A stretch of DNA of 64,000 bases from Chrysaora quinquecirrha (Eukaryota; Cnidaria; Scyphozoa; Semaeostomeae; Pelagiidae), in assembly GCA_014526335.1 (NCBI GenBank), contig JACTAT010000319.1, positions 52,113 to 116,112 on the forward strand, in the 5' to 3' direction. Each line of letters starts with the position of its first letter. The first letter of the stretch is position 1. Below are positions 48,101 to 58,693 of the stretch, one piece after another. Position numbers and translations under genes: made by a program. Below the pieces are notes generated by a model, which was given only the letters and a program-made list of their open reading frames with translations, was not told the DNA's origin and did not search any database.

Positions 48101-51100
48101 GTATACAATTAGGCCACTTAGGCCATGCCTAGGCCATACTTTAGCTGGATTGCTTTAGCTATAAATGTATCTGCCATCAGTCATAAGGCATATTTCAAGT
48201 ACTCTAACATAAATTTAACTGATTTTGCACAATTTTCAGACATAAATTTAAATTTTAAATAAAATTTCTTTCATTTTAGGAAGTATAGTATGGTACACCG
48301 TATCCATCATGGTGTGAAACAAATAAAGGTATTTGAAATGGGACCTCAACAAACATCTTTCATTCATCAGAATAGATGACAAATATGTGGAACCAGATGA
48401 CTGCAGCAACATTAGCAGAGTTTGAAAAGATTTGCCAGAACAGTATGTACGTCAACTGAATCAACGTAGCTACCGGATGCGGATAGCACAGGTATGCTTA
48501 GAAGTAATGCAGAAGATAATAGAACAAATAGAATGGAATGGGCAAGAAAGAGATGAAATCAAGAAATCATAATACAGTTGCATCATCCTGGAAAAATTAA
48601 CATAATAACACTCCGGTCTGTGGAGGGTGGCATGTGCACAAATGAGATAAACAATAGAACAATAGAAGAGAACAATAGGAATGCAGTTTTGCATGCATGA
48701 GATAACATCGAGAACTGCCATACTGGATTTTACTGATCACTGTATCACCCTCAGAAGATACAGGGGCATGTTTTCATTGATTTGGGCTCAAAATAACATC
48801 CACATGACCCAAACGTAATGAAAAATCCAAGGATAATCGTCGTCCCTGCAAGCTACCAAGGACACAAAAAAGTTAAGATATGAAGCAGTACATGCCTTAG
48901 AAAATGCCTTAGATGTGAAAGAGCAATCTATTTTGCATTATTTGTGCAGCAAAACACGTAATGCTATACAGAAAAAGGCACAGAATGGTGTCTGACCAGT
49001 AGCGTCAATGGTTTCATTCATAATAAACAAAAGCCTTCCTGGTGGCCAGTGGACTTTTCTATTAAAGAATCTACAAGTATTGTAAAGAGCTGCAATTTCA
49101 AGTTCCTACTGATTGAGGATATGAACATAATACCCATATAAGGGCATTTATCTGTCATTTTATTGATGTAACAGACGTGATTTGATCAAAAACATGGTAT
49201 CACAGCACCATGTATAATTTTTAAATTGTTAGGAAATGGTTGTAAATTTGCTTTATGAGATGAAAACCAACTGCCATTGATATGTTTTGTAAGTATTTTG
49301 CTTAAAAACAATGTAGAAATCTCAACTGAGATCAATACTTTTATTGCCTTATTATACCCTTGCCGCATGATGTTGCTCTGGAGCAACAATTCAGAAATGT
49401 ATCAAAATGTAATTTTTTTTCAAATTTTTTTGTTCACTTGAGAAACTGGACCCAAAATACATACAAATCTGCAAGAAAATAATTTTTCCCTTGAAAAACA
49501 AAAATTCATGCAGGAAAGGGTTAAAAGCAAATTATTAATATTATTTACGTCCACAAATGTGAAATCAGTATGTTGGAAAACTGACACAAAAATTTCTTAA
49601 GTTTCTTAACTCCTTCCTCCTAATTCTAAAAGTTTCTTAACTTTTGGGGTGTCTAGTTCTAGGTTTCTTATAAACCGGTTTCTTATAAAAAAACGTGTAT
49701 TGCAAGAGTCGCTTGTTTTAACCCCCAACTCCACGTAGAACTATACTCTTAGGTGCCTAATTGCCGTCCCCCCCCCGCTAATTAATTTTTGAAAATTTTT
49801 CCAACCCCCCCGCTCTTATTAGGACCCCCCCGCTTACTAAATTTTTCAACTTCGCGTAAGTGACGCGTATTGAAAATTCAAATCAGAGTATTCAAAATCA
49901 CAAAATAAATAGATACCAGTCTTGCATAGACAAAATAAGATAAAAATTGAGTCTTGGGAAGGAGAACAACTTTGAAATAAATTCAACAAAATCCAACCCC
50001 CCCCGCTAATTGGGACCCCCCCGGCAATTAATTTTCAACACAAAATCCAACCCCCCCGCTAATTGGGACCCCCCCGGCAATTAGGCATCTAAGAGTACCC
50101 TGGTGCACTTTCAACTTTAAAAAATCTCTCAAGATTGTGTTTGTCGTGGTGGAAGTTTTACATCATAACGAGGCAAAGCTGTTTTATTCTCTATTTTTTC
50201 TGTTATGGTCTTACGAGTCATTTGATTCTCGATTCATTTGCTCTATGAATCGGGTTAAGTTTGCAACAAAATCGAATAACAATAGCCACAATATCGTGAA
50301 GAGGCTGGTAAATTTTGCTCTTCTCTTTCAAGCTGGCCAAGAACAGCAAAACGTTAATCCTTAGTTTGTTCGGTTTATCGAAAGGGGCACCAGGATTTCA
50401 CCACCTACCAAACACCTCACTGTAAAATTTTAGTAACGTAGGATGTTGACAGTAACCGCTAGGTGCAAAGATAAGAAATGACAATTTTTGGCGCCGACGA
50501 ACTCGCCACCCCAATGCAAAATAAATATGGTGGAAAAATTACACTAATGAATGAAACATAACGAATCGACCAATCAGAACACGACAAACTCTCCACGGGT
50601 TTAAGAGCAACCAATCAATGTTAAGCTATAAATCACGAGGCAAAACCACCCAACATATTTAAATTACGGCCCCGAAGAAATCCTTCACTTCGTATTGGAA
50701 AACTTTAGAAGAAATATTGTTACCCTCCCACCCTCCCCATTCATGTTCAACCCCAGCATAAAATGTGACAAAAAAATGAACAAATAATTACATAAAACCG
50801 AACGGGCATACAACGTCCCTCGACTAAGTAACTGCAAACTTCAAACGAAGCCTTCCTTGAATCAGTATTCTATTCTGCACAGTGTTTTTTCTTGTAATGA
50901 GTCGTAGCTACCCCTTCAGTTACCGCAATGTTAATATTCCGATTTTGATGTAGCTTGTAGCCGTTAACACATTTTCCTTTTCAGGGATACATCAGGACGA
51001 TTTTCAAATAATTAACTTTCTTGACCTCACAATTAGCTTAGCGTTGTTTTAGTCCAATTTACACAGAAACGCACGAAAGCCTGGCCTCCTTCCGGAAGCA

Positions 51101-52844
51101 GAGGAGCCTGGCCTCCTTTCGGCGGCAGAAATGCCCATATACTCGGCATGTTTCTTAGATTTAACCTTTTCACTGGCGTCGTTTTGCACTACGTTACCTA
51201 CTACAGGTGGCTGCATACCACATTCTTGTGGCCGGCCTTCCTGCGAACAGTTATCTACTACAGGGGGCTGCCTACCACATTCTTGTGGCCGGCCTTCCTG
51301 CGAACCTTCTACAGGGGGCTGCATACCACATTCTTGTGACCGGCCTTCCTGCGAACAGTTATCTTTTACAGGGGGCTGCTTACCACGTTCTTGTGGCCGG
51401 CCTTCCTGCGAACCTACTACAGGGGGCGGCAAACCATATTCTCGTGGCCGACCTTCCTGTGAACAGTTATCTTTTACGGGGGGCTGCTTACCACGTCCTT
51501 GTGACCGGCCTTCCTGTGAACAGTTTATCAAAAGACCTTACGCCAATATACGCTTATGCTCCGAGGGATGCCAGTCTTTACGTTGCGTTTCCACGTCGAT
51601 CCACTTACAAGTAATTTAATTCATATAGTATTAACGTCGATCCATTAGCTTAATTAATTTCTTTTAGCATTTGATATAAACGTTTATTGCTATTGGCAAA
51701 ACAGATCTCGCTAACTCGTGGAGTTTTTCTCGTGGGAACCCCTGAATGCGCAAGATTTTGGTAAAAAATTTAAGCAACAAGTTTGCAATTCAAACCAGAA
51801 AACAAGACTACCGCAAGACTACCAGCAATGCTCTATTAAACGCCCTCTGTTTCAGTCAAAAGTGGCGTTATTAGATTTTTCCTCCTTCAAACAATTTACA
51901 GAAAGAAAACAAGGATTGATCAAGACTTTCTACTATATTTCAGATAAGTAAGCTTGTAACTAAAGGTACCCATTAGCCATGTTTGAAGAATGAGATCAGC
52001 TCAGATCAGCCTGAGATCGGCCTATTAGCTTGCAGCTTGCAACAAATAGTGTGGAACAATCTTCACATTTGTTCCCTGTGACTTGTTTGCGGTAATTTCC
52101 CTTTTTCTGAGTTGTTCCTTCATCTTTTTCAGGGATTTCCTGTTTGTTCCACCTAATCACCTTTGATTCTCACTTATTCCCACCGATTCCTACTTCCCAT
52201 TTGTTCCCTCCGATTCCAAGTTATTCCAACTTTGCTTCAGCATGTTACATTGGTTGCCTTCATTCCGTTTATTGGTTGCCTTCATTCCGTTTATTCCCAC
52301 TCATTCCACTCATTCCCAGCTTACTTGTTTGTTCCAGAATTTAGCTCATGCTGGCTAAAGGCTTCCTTATGAGTCTGTTGTTCAAACTCATGCCATATAT
52401 CGAAGATTCAGAACAACCTCTTCGATTGTTTTGATTGTATGCATTTGAATTGCAATTAAAACAATTAATTCAACTCAATGATTGTTTAAATTGTGTGCAC
52501 AGAGAATAGAAATTCCTATCTTTTGTTACAACATTCCTGATTCCTATCTATCTATCTATATATCTATATGTATTTCTTCCGGTTTGCCGAAAACCCCTAC
52601 AAGATGTTTTCATTCTTCAAACATAAAATGAGGGAAATATCCTATAATTAACGAACACTGACTTCAATTTGCAAGACAAAGACAGTGATAAAGACGACTT
52701 TACTGATAATTGTAGCAATTTCTGATTGGACAGCCTGACATTGGTAATGAGATAAGCTGAGTGACTTAGTATTAAATTGAGCAACTTACCATTGACGAAC
52801 AGGCAAAGTTGTAGCAAAATTATCATGACCAATTGGTATTTCAT
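45195..52844 (-). CDS. Small secreted Lys-rich protein (153 aa), unknown family
   Basis: Four exons on the minus strand: 52844-52790 (signal peptide MKYQLVMIILLQLCLFVN), 47501-47418, 46490-46452 and 45478-45195 (with stop). All introns are GT-AG and every junction is phase 1, a regular pattern that supports the model. Exon 2 starts with a basic RKRR cluster that would be a furin-type site just after the signal peptide. Exon 3 is a 13-residue helical stretch (RLQELLGLPIGD). Exon 4 is charged and Lys/Glu-rich with two Cys (PKCPEK, KRCPEL). The mature protein is small, basic and probably helical. No family recognised. An in-phase repeat ORF in intron 1 (51198-51509) could be an extra exon. Introns hold a piggyBac-like element, a hairpin MITE and a tandem repeat. 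Confidence 0.68.
45780..46235 (+). repeat. Tandem duplication of ~210-250 bp
   Basis: Two copies starting AAAGAGCTCTCTAACCATAT (45781 and 46031), each with GATGTATGCATGAT and ending in a G run followed by TTCCCGGTATGCCGGTACAG. In the last intron of the small secreted gene. Short overlapping frames here are artefacts. Confidence 0.75.
46735..47010. mobile_element. Hairpin MITE with 22-bp arms (fourth copy)
   Basis: Same family as the intron 3 elements of copies A-C: left arm GTGCAGTACAGTAGAGG and ATCATCAGTACCGTGGAGG, right arm complementary, ending CTGTACTGCACAGACAG. Located between exons 2 and 3 of the small secreted gene, outside the tandem gene units. Confidence 0.65.
47709..49520. mobile_element. 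piggyBac-like element, decayed
   Basis: Perfect 15-bp inverted ends CCCTTTCCTGCATGA flanked by TTAA on both sides (47705-47708 and 49521-49524), the hallmark of piggyBac insertion. Subterminal inverted repeats (TTGCTCCAGAGCAACATCAT at about 48073 and its inverse near 49385, each beside CCCTTG(C)) look like a second, nested pair of ends. The inside has only broken frames and no recognisable transposase, so it is non-autonomous or dead. It lies in intron 1 of the small secreted gene. Confidence 0.78.
49590..49705. mobile_element. Fragment of TTTATAAG MITE family
   Basis: AGTTTCTTAACT repeats ending GGTTTCTTATAAAAAAACGT, GTGT: the right half of an element related to 18271-18670. Confidence 0.45.
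49746..50095. mobile_element. Tc1/mariner-type MITE, TA target site
   Basis: Inverted ends CTCTTAGGTGCCTAATTGCC and, reversed, CTCTTAGATGCCTAATTGCC, flanked by TA on both sides; 350 bp, with C-run blocks (CCCCCCGCTAATT). Same end type as the element at 12155-12799, so one family. Confidence 0.75.
50100..51170. other. Intronic/intergenic region, no exon seen
   Basis: No splice-supported exon and no element ends. A 75-codon frame at 50137-50364 has no features of a protein. Confidence 0.45.
51198..51509 (-). CDS. Tandem-repeat Cys/Pro/Gln peptide ORF, candidate cassette exon
   Basis: Six repeats alternating 57 and 51 bp (19 and 17 codons), all multiples of three, on the minus strand. Consensus peptide EGRPQECGMQPPVVDNCSQ; the 17-residue form lacks the NC. 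The frame has no stop from 51537 to 51049. A donor (GTAGTAG/gtaacg) at 51198 and an acceptor (CAGGAAG/GC) before 51509 would give a 312-bp phase 1-1 exon. That fits exactly between the signal-peptide exon (52844-52790) and exon 2 (47501-47418) of the secreted gene on the same strand, giving a secreted repeat precursor. The acceptor is mediocre and the opposite strand is also open (Cys-rich), so it may instead be a non-coding minisatellite. Confidence 0.35.
51530..52789. other. Intron 1 sequence of secreted gene, nothing else seen
   Basis: Contains short ATTCCGTTTATT/TTCCCA-type repeats (52140-52330) and a TATC run near 52545. No exon is supported. Confidence 0.45.
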
Positions 52845-53099
52845 TTCACCTATGTGAGAACATACGCAGTTCGTTTAGTGGAAACTTTAATGAAACATAC
52901 CTTAAATAAGCGTGTATAACCTAAACAGTAGGTACGAAAAATATATCATAAAGGTTGACAAATCCCGATGTAAGGCAAAACAAAGTGTTCTAGGAGAACC
53001 AGTTTTCATTTTTAATGAATTGAACACGATTATTACGATTAAAAGCGTGACCCAACTAAATTCTTGTGGGACAACATGCAATCTGCACCTTGGGAGAGA

Positions 53100-53450
53100 T
53101 CATCAAACCAATCATTCCAGAATTATGCTCTATCTTTGTCATGAAATGGTTCAGAATTCAGCTTGCCCACCGCTTACAATGATGTCGTCCAGGTCCCCGT
53201 CCAGGATGTCGACGCGTCCCCGTCACTTACGACCATATGAAAACCAGGCTTTAGCATGGCCGTCGATGGCGTCGATCAAAAACATGTTCTCATATCAAAA
53301 TTCGTGTTCCCATTACATCGGTAGAGACCGCGACGCGATGGTGTCGTTTAATATTGTTGAACCAATGTCAACTGTTTCTGATATGTCCCCGACGGCGACA
53401 TGCTTAAAAACATGTCACCATGTCGTTGTAAACACCTACTAGACCCCTGC
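53100..53450. other. CpG-rich island-like segment
   Basis: Locally CG-rich, with repeated GTCGAC, GATGTCG, CCCCGTC and GGCGTCGAT blocks in an otherwise AT-rich region. An open frame on the plus strand has no recognisable protein. Probably an old repeat; no clear ends. Confidence 0.35.
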
Positions 53451-53559
53451 TAAACTTAATGCGGTTTTCAAGACTTCTTTGTGCCGACCATTAGTCAATA
53501 CAAAACGCTATATAAAATACTCTATACAAAACGCTATACTCCTACCAAACGCACACTCT

Positions 53560-53712
53560 CTTGAAATCGCCTGAAATGCCAAGATCTAGAACTACTATGG
53601 AATTTACTTCCAATTCAAACCAAAACAGCCCAAAACAATCCAAAAGTTTGATCAAAACCTGGTTCCTCGAAAGTAAATTTGAATGTTCTTATTGTTCTAA
53701 AAGACTTTAAGG
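53560..53712 (+). mobile_element. LINE C-terminal fragment
   Basis: Two overlapping frames read LELLWNLLPIQTKTAQNNPK and then, shifted, LIKTWFLESKFECSYCSKRL followed by TAA (53708-53710). The WNxLP ... C-x-x-C arrangement matches the fragment at 42420-42715, so both come from related non-LTR elements. Confidence 0.55.
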
Positions 53713-54750
53713 CAATTTCTATTGTTGCTCGAATGCTAATATGAATTAGGGTAGTTTGTATTACTATTTGTCATAACTGACATCAGATGAAATGAAATTT
53801 CAATAAAAAATTCAAATTGAAACGGCTCCGAAGTTATAAGGAAATTTAAAATGTATAGCATTACAACCAGTCCATACTCACTAGAACTTTTGGTTTAATC
53901 CTTTGCTTCTAAATATTGTGCTCTGCGGTGGCCGTGACATAGTCATAATTTTTACATGAAATAATTTCTTCAAAGTTCTTTCATTAGGTTTTCACATTTA
54001 TACCGTTCGGTTCGGTTTCCAGACTTGATTGTTTATTTTGAAACCGCTTGAAGTCTGCTTTAATTTTTTTCTGGATATTAACAGGTAGTGAGGGCAAAGA
54101 TCAGACATAATAGCGCGATAATATAGATTGAACACAGTACCCGCTACTTAAGACGGACTTCAACTCAGCGACGGAAACGAACGACCCTAGACTCAAGACC
54201 CTAGCAACGGGGGGAGAGGCTATTTTACCCTAGCAACATGTGGGTGTCCCCTCTGTCCCCACACTATAGGATGAAGTTGATTTGGTTTGAAAAAACAAAG
54301 AGAATCTGCCCAATTTTGCTGTTGAAAAGTAGTCTGTCATGTGATTTTCCAAACTCTCGAGGAAAATGTTGTTGCTGTTGTTGTTGCCATTGTTACAGCA
54401 ATACACCATTCGCTGTAACGTTGCAAGGGATTCAACTTCAGCCTTCAGCTCAGGGCTTTTATCGCAGGCGCGACTTTTTCGATCGATCTTATAGATCGCG
54501 AGCCACGTTTCAATCTTCATTCAGAATGAAGGCGATAGCTAAAGGAATATTTTGTAGGGGATGTGATAAAACCCTTTGTGTTCTGATTTGCTAGAGCAAA
54601 CGAGCAATGCAGAATTGCTCAAACGAACCAGGGGAATTGAAATTGCTCGAAGTACGCATGCTCAGAACAAATCAGATCGCTAAAGTTCGGGTGCACAACA
54701 AAGCGCACAAAATTGAAATTCAGCTTCAGAAACCTCTATTTAGCAGACAG

Positions 54751-55822
54751 ATTGATATTGATATTGATATTGATATTGATATTGATATTGATATTGATAT
54801 TGATATTGATATTGATATTGATATTGATATTGATATTGATATTGATATTGATATTGATATTGATATTGATATTGATATTGATATTGATATTGATATTGAT
54901 ATTGATATTGATATTGATATTGATATTGATATTGATATTGATATTGATATTGATATTGATATTGATATTGATATTGATATTGATATTGATATTGATATTG
55001 ATATTGATATTGATATTGATATTGATATTGATATTGATATTGATATTGATATTGATATTGATATTGATATTGATATTGATATTGATATTGATATTGATAT
55101 TGATATTGATATTGATATTGATATTGATATTGATATTGATATTGATATTGATATTGATATTGATATTGATATTGATATTGATATTGATATTGATATTGAT
55201 ATTGATATTGATATTGATATTGATATTGATATTGATATTGATATTGATATTGATATTGATATTGATATTGATATTGATATTGATATTGATATTGATATTG
55301 ATATTGATATTGATATTGATTTTGATTTTGATTTTGATTTTGATATTGATATTGACTTCGATATTTATATTGATTTTGATATTGATATTGATATTGATTT
55401 TGATATTGATATTTATATTGATATTGATATTGATATTGATATTGATATTGATATTGATATTGATATTGATATTGATATTGATATTGATATTGATATTGAT
55501 ATTGATATTGATATTGATATTGATATTGATATTGATATTGATATTGATATTGATATTGATATTGATATTGATATTGATATTGATATTGATATTGATATTG
55601 ATGTTGATATTGATATTGATATTGATATTGATATTGATATTGATATTGATATTGATATTGATATTGATATTGATATTGATATTGATATTGATATTGATTT
55701 TGATTTTGATTTTGATTTTGATATTGATATTGACTTCGATATTTATATTGATTTTGATATTGATATTGATATTGATATTGATTTTGATATTGATATTGAT
55801 ATTGATATTGATATTAATATCT
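54751..55822 (+). repeat. Giant (GATATT)n hexanucleotide microsatellite
   Basis: About 1.07 kb of GATATT units, almost perfect. Two clusters of variant units (GATTTT x4, GACTTC, GATATTTAT) recur at 55321 and 55699, exactly 378 bp (63 units) apart, so part of the array was duplicated as a block. Open frames of poly-Asp/Ile and poly-Ile/Leu are consequences of a stop-free hexamer and are not genes. Confidence 0.95.
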
Positions 55823-55859
55823 TAAATACCGTGAAATTGTTGGTCATTGCTACTTAAAA

Positions 55860-58690
55860 GCTTCTTTTGTCACACTCCTCAAATTGGCAATATCAATGTT
55901 AGATGAATTTTTAATATTCTAAGGAGTTGAAGACGTAAAAAGCTCCCAAAATCAGTAAACGTCTGTTGAATTCTCACGGTTTATTATTTTTCGTTTTGAA
56001 ATCGACCGTACCTCATAAAAAATTCAGCCAAAAAGCAAGCATGGAGAAGTGTAAAAGCATGTAAAAGCTCCGAAAGCATGTATATTCACAGATAAAAGAT
56101 TATAAATTGCGTCTTACATTTTGCAATGTTTTTTTCTACTAGGCAAAATATTCTAGGGAAAAAATAACTAAAAGTTGATAAGAGCATTATTAAGAGCATA
56201 AATTTTCTGATATAGGATGTATTATACCTCATTCGGCATTCCCAGCAGATTTTGCTGCAACTTCTGTGCTTTTCATATAGAAATTCCTTGTTACATATGG
56301 TAAAGAAAAGCAACAAGTGAAAACAAGCCTTTTTATTAAAAAAAAAATGAAGTCTACTTCGACTCTTTGCTTGCTTGAAGCGCATTTGATCATTCTATGG
56401 TTTATTGTATTCCACCAGTATCTTGATTAAGTTTTGGTTTCGGAACTATGAATTCCTAATTGCTGTGTGCTTTGCTAATGAGCGATCATGGCCACAGTGA
56501 AAACTAATATTGCTTCTAGTAATAAACTTGCAATGTAAATAAATTCAAAATTTCGATGAGCAGCAGAAACATCATGGGGTTTACTTCAAAAGCTTTCTTC
56601 GTCTGGCACTGTCTGGAGTATAGCTAAATATCCAAGCATCTGAAACAGACCAAACGGAGACAATTGACTACGGAGGAAATTATATCCAGGGGTGATAGAA
56701 ATACTAATCTTCACTTTCTTGTTGGTGCATTTGGAACTGTTTCGGTCTGTTTCTGACGTTTATTTTCTGAAATGCGTTGGACGAAAGAAGCTTTTGGTAT
56801 GCGTCATTATGTTTCCGCTGTTCATCGTAATAAATCGCTTAGAGTGTTCTCTGTTCTTGCAATATCAAAATGAACTATCAGAACTTTGAATGTTAAAAGA
56901 AGGCATGGGACCAAGATGGGGATAGAGCCAGTGGTGATTTCTAAGGGGGGCTTAGGGGGCCGACCCATACATCTAAACAGTAAACACACATACAAACCAA
57001 AACAGCATTGAGGATACAAACAACGTAATATTGATGATTGGTTAGAAGAAGAAGTAAGAGGTAAGGTTAAATGAGAGTTCTCGGCCCGGCCTGAAATGGA
57101 ACATGGAAGATAAATGGTGCCAAAATGGAAAAACTTGTGCAGGAAAACTGTAGCCAGAGTCAAACCGGGGTTGCACAAAGAACTTATTCAGCCCGGGCTG
57201 GAAAATATTTACGATTGTGAGAGATCTCAGCCCGTTCAATTATGGGCTGGAAACCCTAGCCAGGCTAGTTGAAAGAGGGCTAGATTTCCAGCCAAGGCTG
57301 AGTTTTGAACCCGGACTGAAGTCATTTCAAGTAATTACAAAATCAATTTTGCAGAGATGACTGCAGAAGGGGTTTGAGTTAGCAGCCCGTCTAACTGGGC
57401 TGAAATTCAAACCGGGATTGAAATCTATCTTATAATCAGCCTCTATATGACAGAGAGATCTCTGAGCCTTAAGACCAAGTTTTGGAGGATTGAACCCATT
57501 GCGGAAGAAAAGATGAAAGAAAATTGCTCTATGTTAGTTTGAATTAGTGCCAAATCACTACTGTAAAAACTAACATTAAAGATTTTACAGTACAATAGAA
57601 TGAAATGCATTGGTACTGATGTTGGTGGTCAGTACAAAATTAACGATCTGCAAGAGCTGCACGAAAAGACACACCATATTCTGAAAGATAAGATGACAGA
57701 ATAAACGCTTTCTCCAAGTAAATACGATATTTCTGTTTACTTCTGCATTCACAAAAAAGTCACAAAAAATTGCCAAAAAATTGCCAGCTCTTGTCTGATT
57801 GATTTGCAAGATACATAGGAATAGAAATCATCGATCAATAATATTACGCTAGTTGCGTCCTTGCCCGAGGAAACGAAAACACATTAAGCGGCTGTAATGT
57901 AGGGGAGGGGGTGGTATTTCATTGTTCAAAATAGACGTGCCGCTCAGACCTACCAATGAAAGTTTTTAATCTTGCGGACCCATAAGAGAAAGCAAAGATA
58001 TTTATAAACCATTTGTAGCAATATCTAAAGTATGGGACCCATTTTGGCGAAGTTTAAGACTCGAGACAGCTCTTAGTATTACGAAAAGGTTTTGCGCTAA
58101 TAAGACGCATTATACCGACTTACACAATTTAATTGCAACTAAATACAGAAACTGGAATCAGATATTCAAAAACAAAACTTGTATAAAATTATTTATAGAT
58201 TATACACTAGCACCCGTGTTTTTCTGCTTCTAATTTGTGCAATACCGTTAAAGCGTTGCTATCTAGTTCAGCTTATATGTTTGTAACATCGTTATTGACT
58301 TGCCAATTCAGTTGTCTCCCTTTCTCCCATGCCCCCCCCCACGCACAAAGATCTGCAGAATTGAATAAACCCCCAGGGAGGTTAATACAGCTTTTGTGCA
58401 GTTTGGACTCAACGAACATGTGCATGTTAGTCTCATTCATGGTTATGACCCGTAGGCAACATTGCTCACTGGAGCGTATAGGTGCAGAATAGCGTCATGG
58501 TTTCTATGCAGCGGGCCTGTGGATAGTTCTAAAAACTTTTTAAAAGTTTCTTGATACATAAAAACTTTATAAAGATTTTAAAAAGATGGAGTATTTGTGA
58601 ACTGTTATTTTAATGTCACAAATGAGACACTTTACGTGCTGAAATTGTAACTCATTTGTGGTCGTTGGTGGTTGAAACATCAGATTTATC
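55860..58690. other. Intergenic region with decayed repeats, no gene seen
   Basis: Between 57150 and 57430 there are repeated CAGCCCGGGCTGG / GGGCTGGAAA / AAACCGGG blocks, likely an old MITE. At about 57903 a truncated GGGGG-ended MITE (TTCATTGTTCAAA, ACGTGCCGC) starts. No exon with compatible splice sites was found. Confidence 0.45.
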
Positions 58691-58693
58691 GAA

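Noticed and set aside
51131..51619. Cys-rich frame on the plus strand (162 codons)
   Set aside because: Antisense of the repeat ORF; no signal peptide, and neighbouring phase-matched exons are on the minus strand. Kept only as an alternative.
52912..53442. 176-codon plus-strand frame
   Set aside because: No recognisable domain, no flanking splice logic, and its second half lies in a repeated CpG-rich segment.
54607..55857. 416-codon frame of alternating Asp-Ile
   Set aside because: Translation of a stop-free hexanucleotide repeat; another frame is equally open as Ile-Leu. No splice sites or start context.
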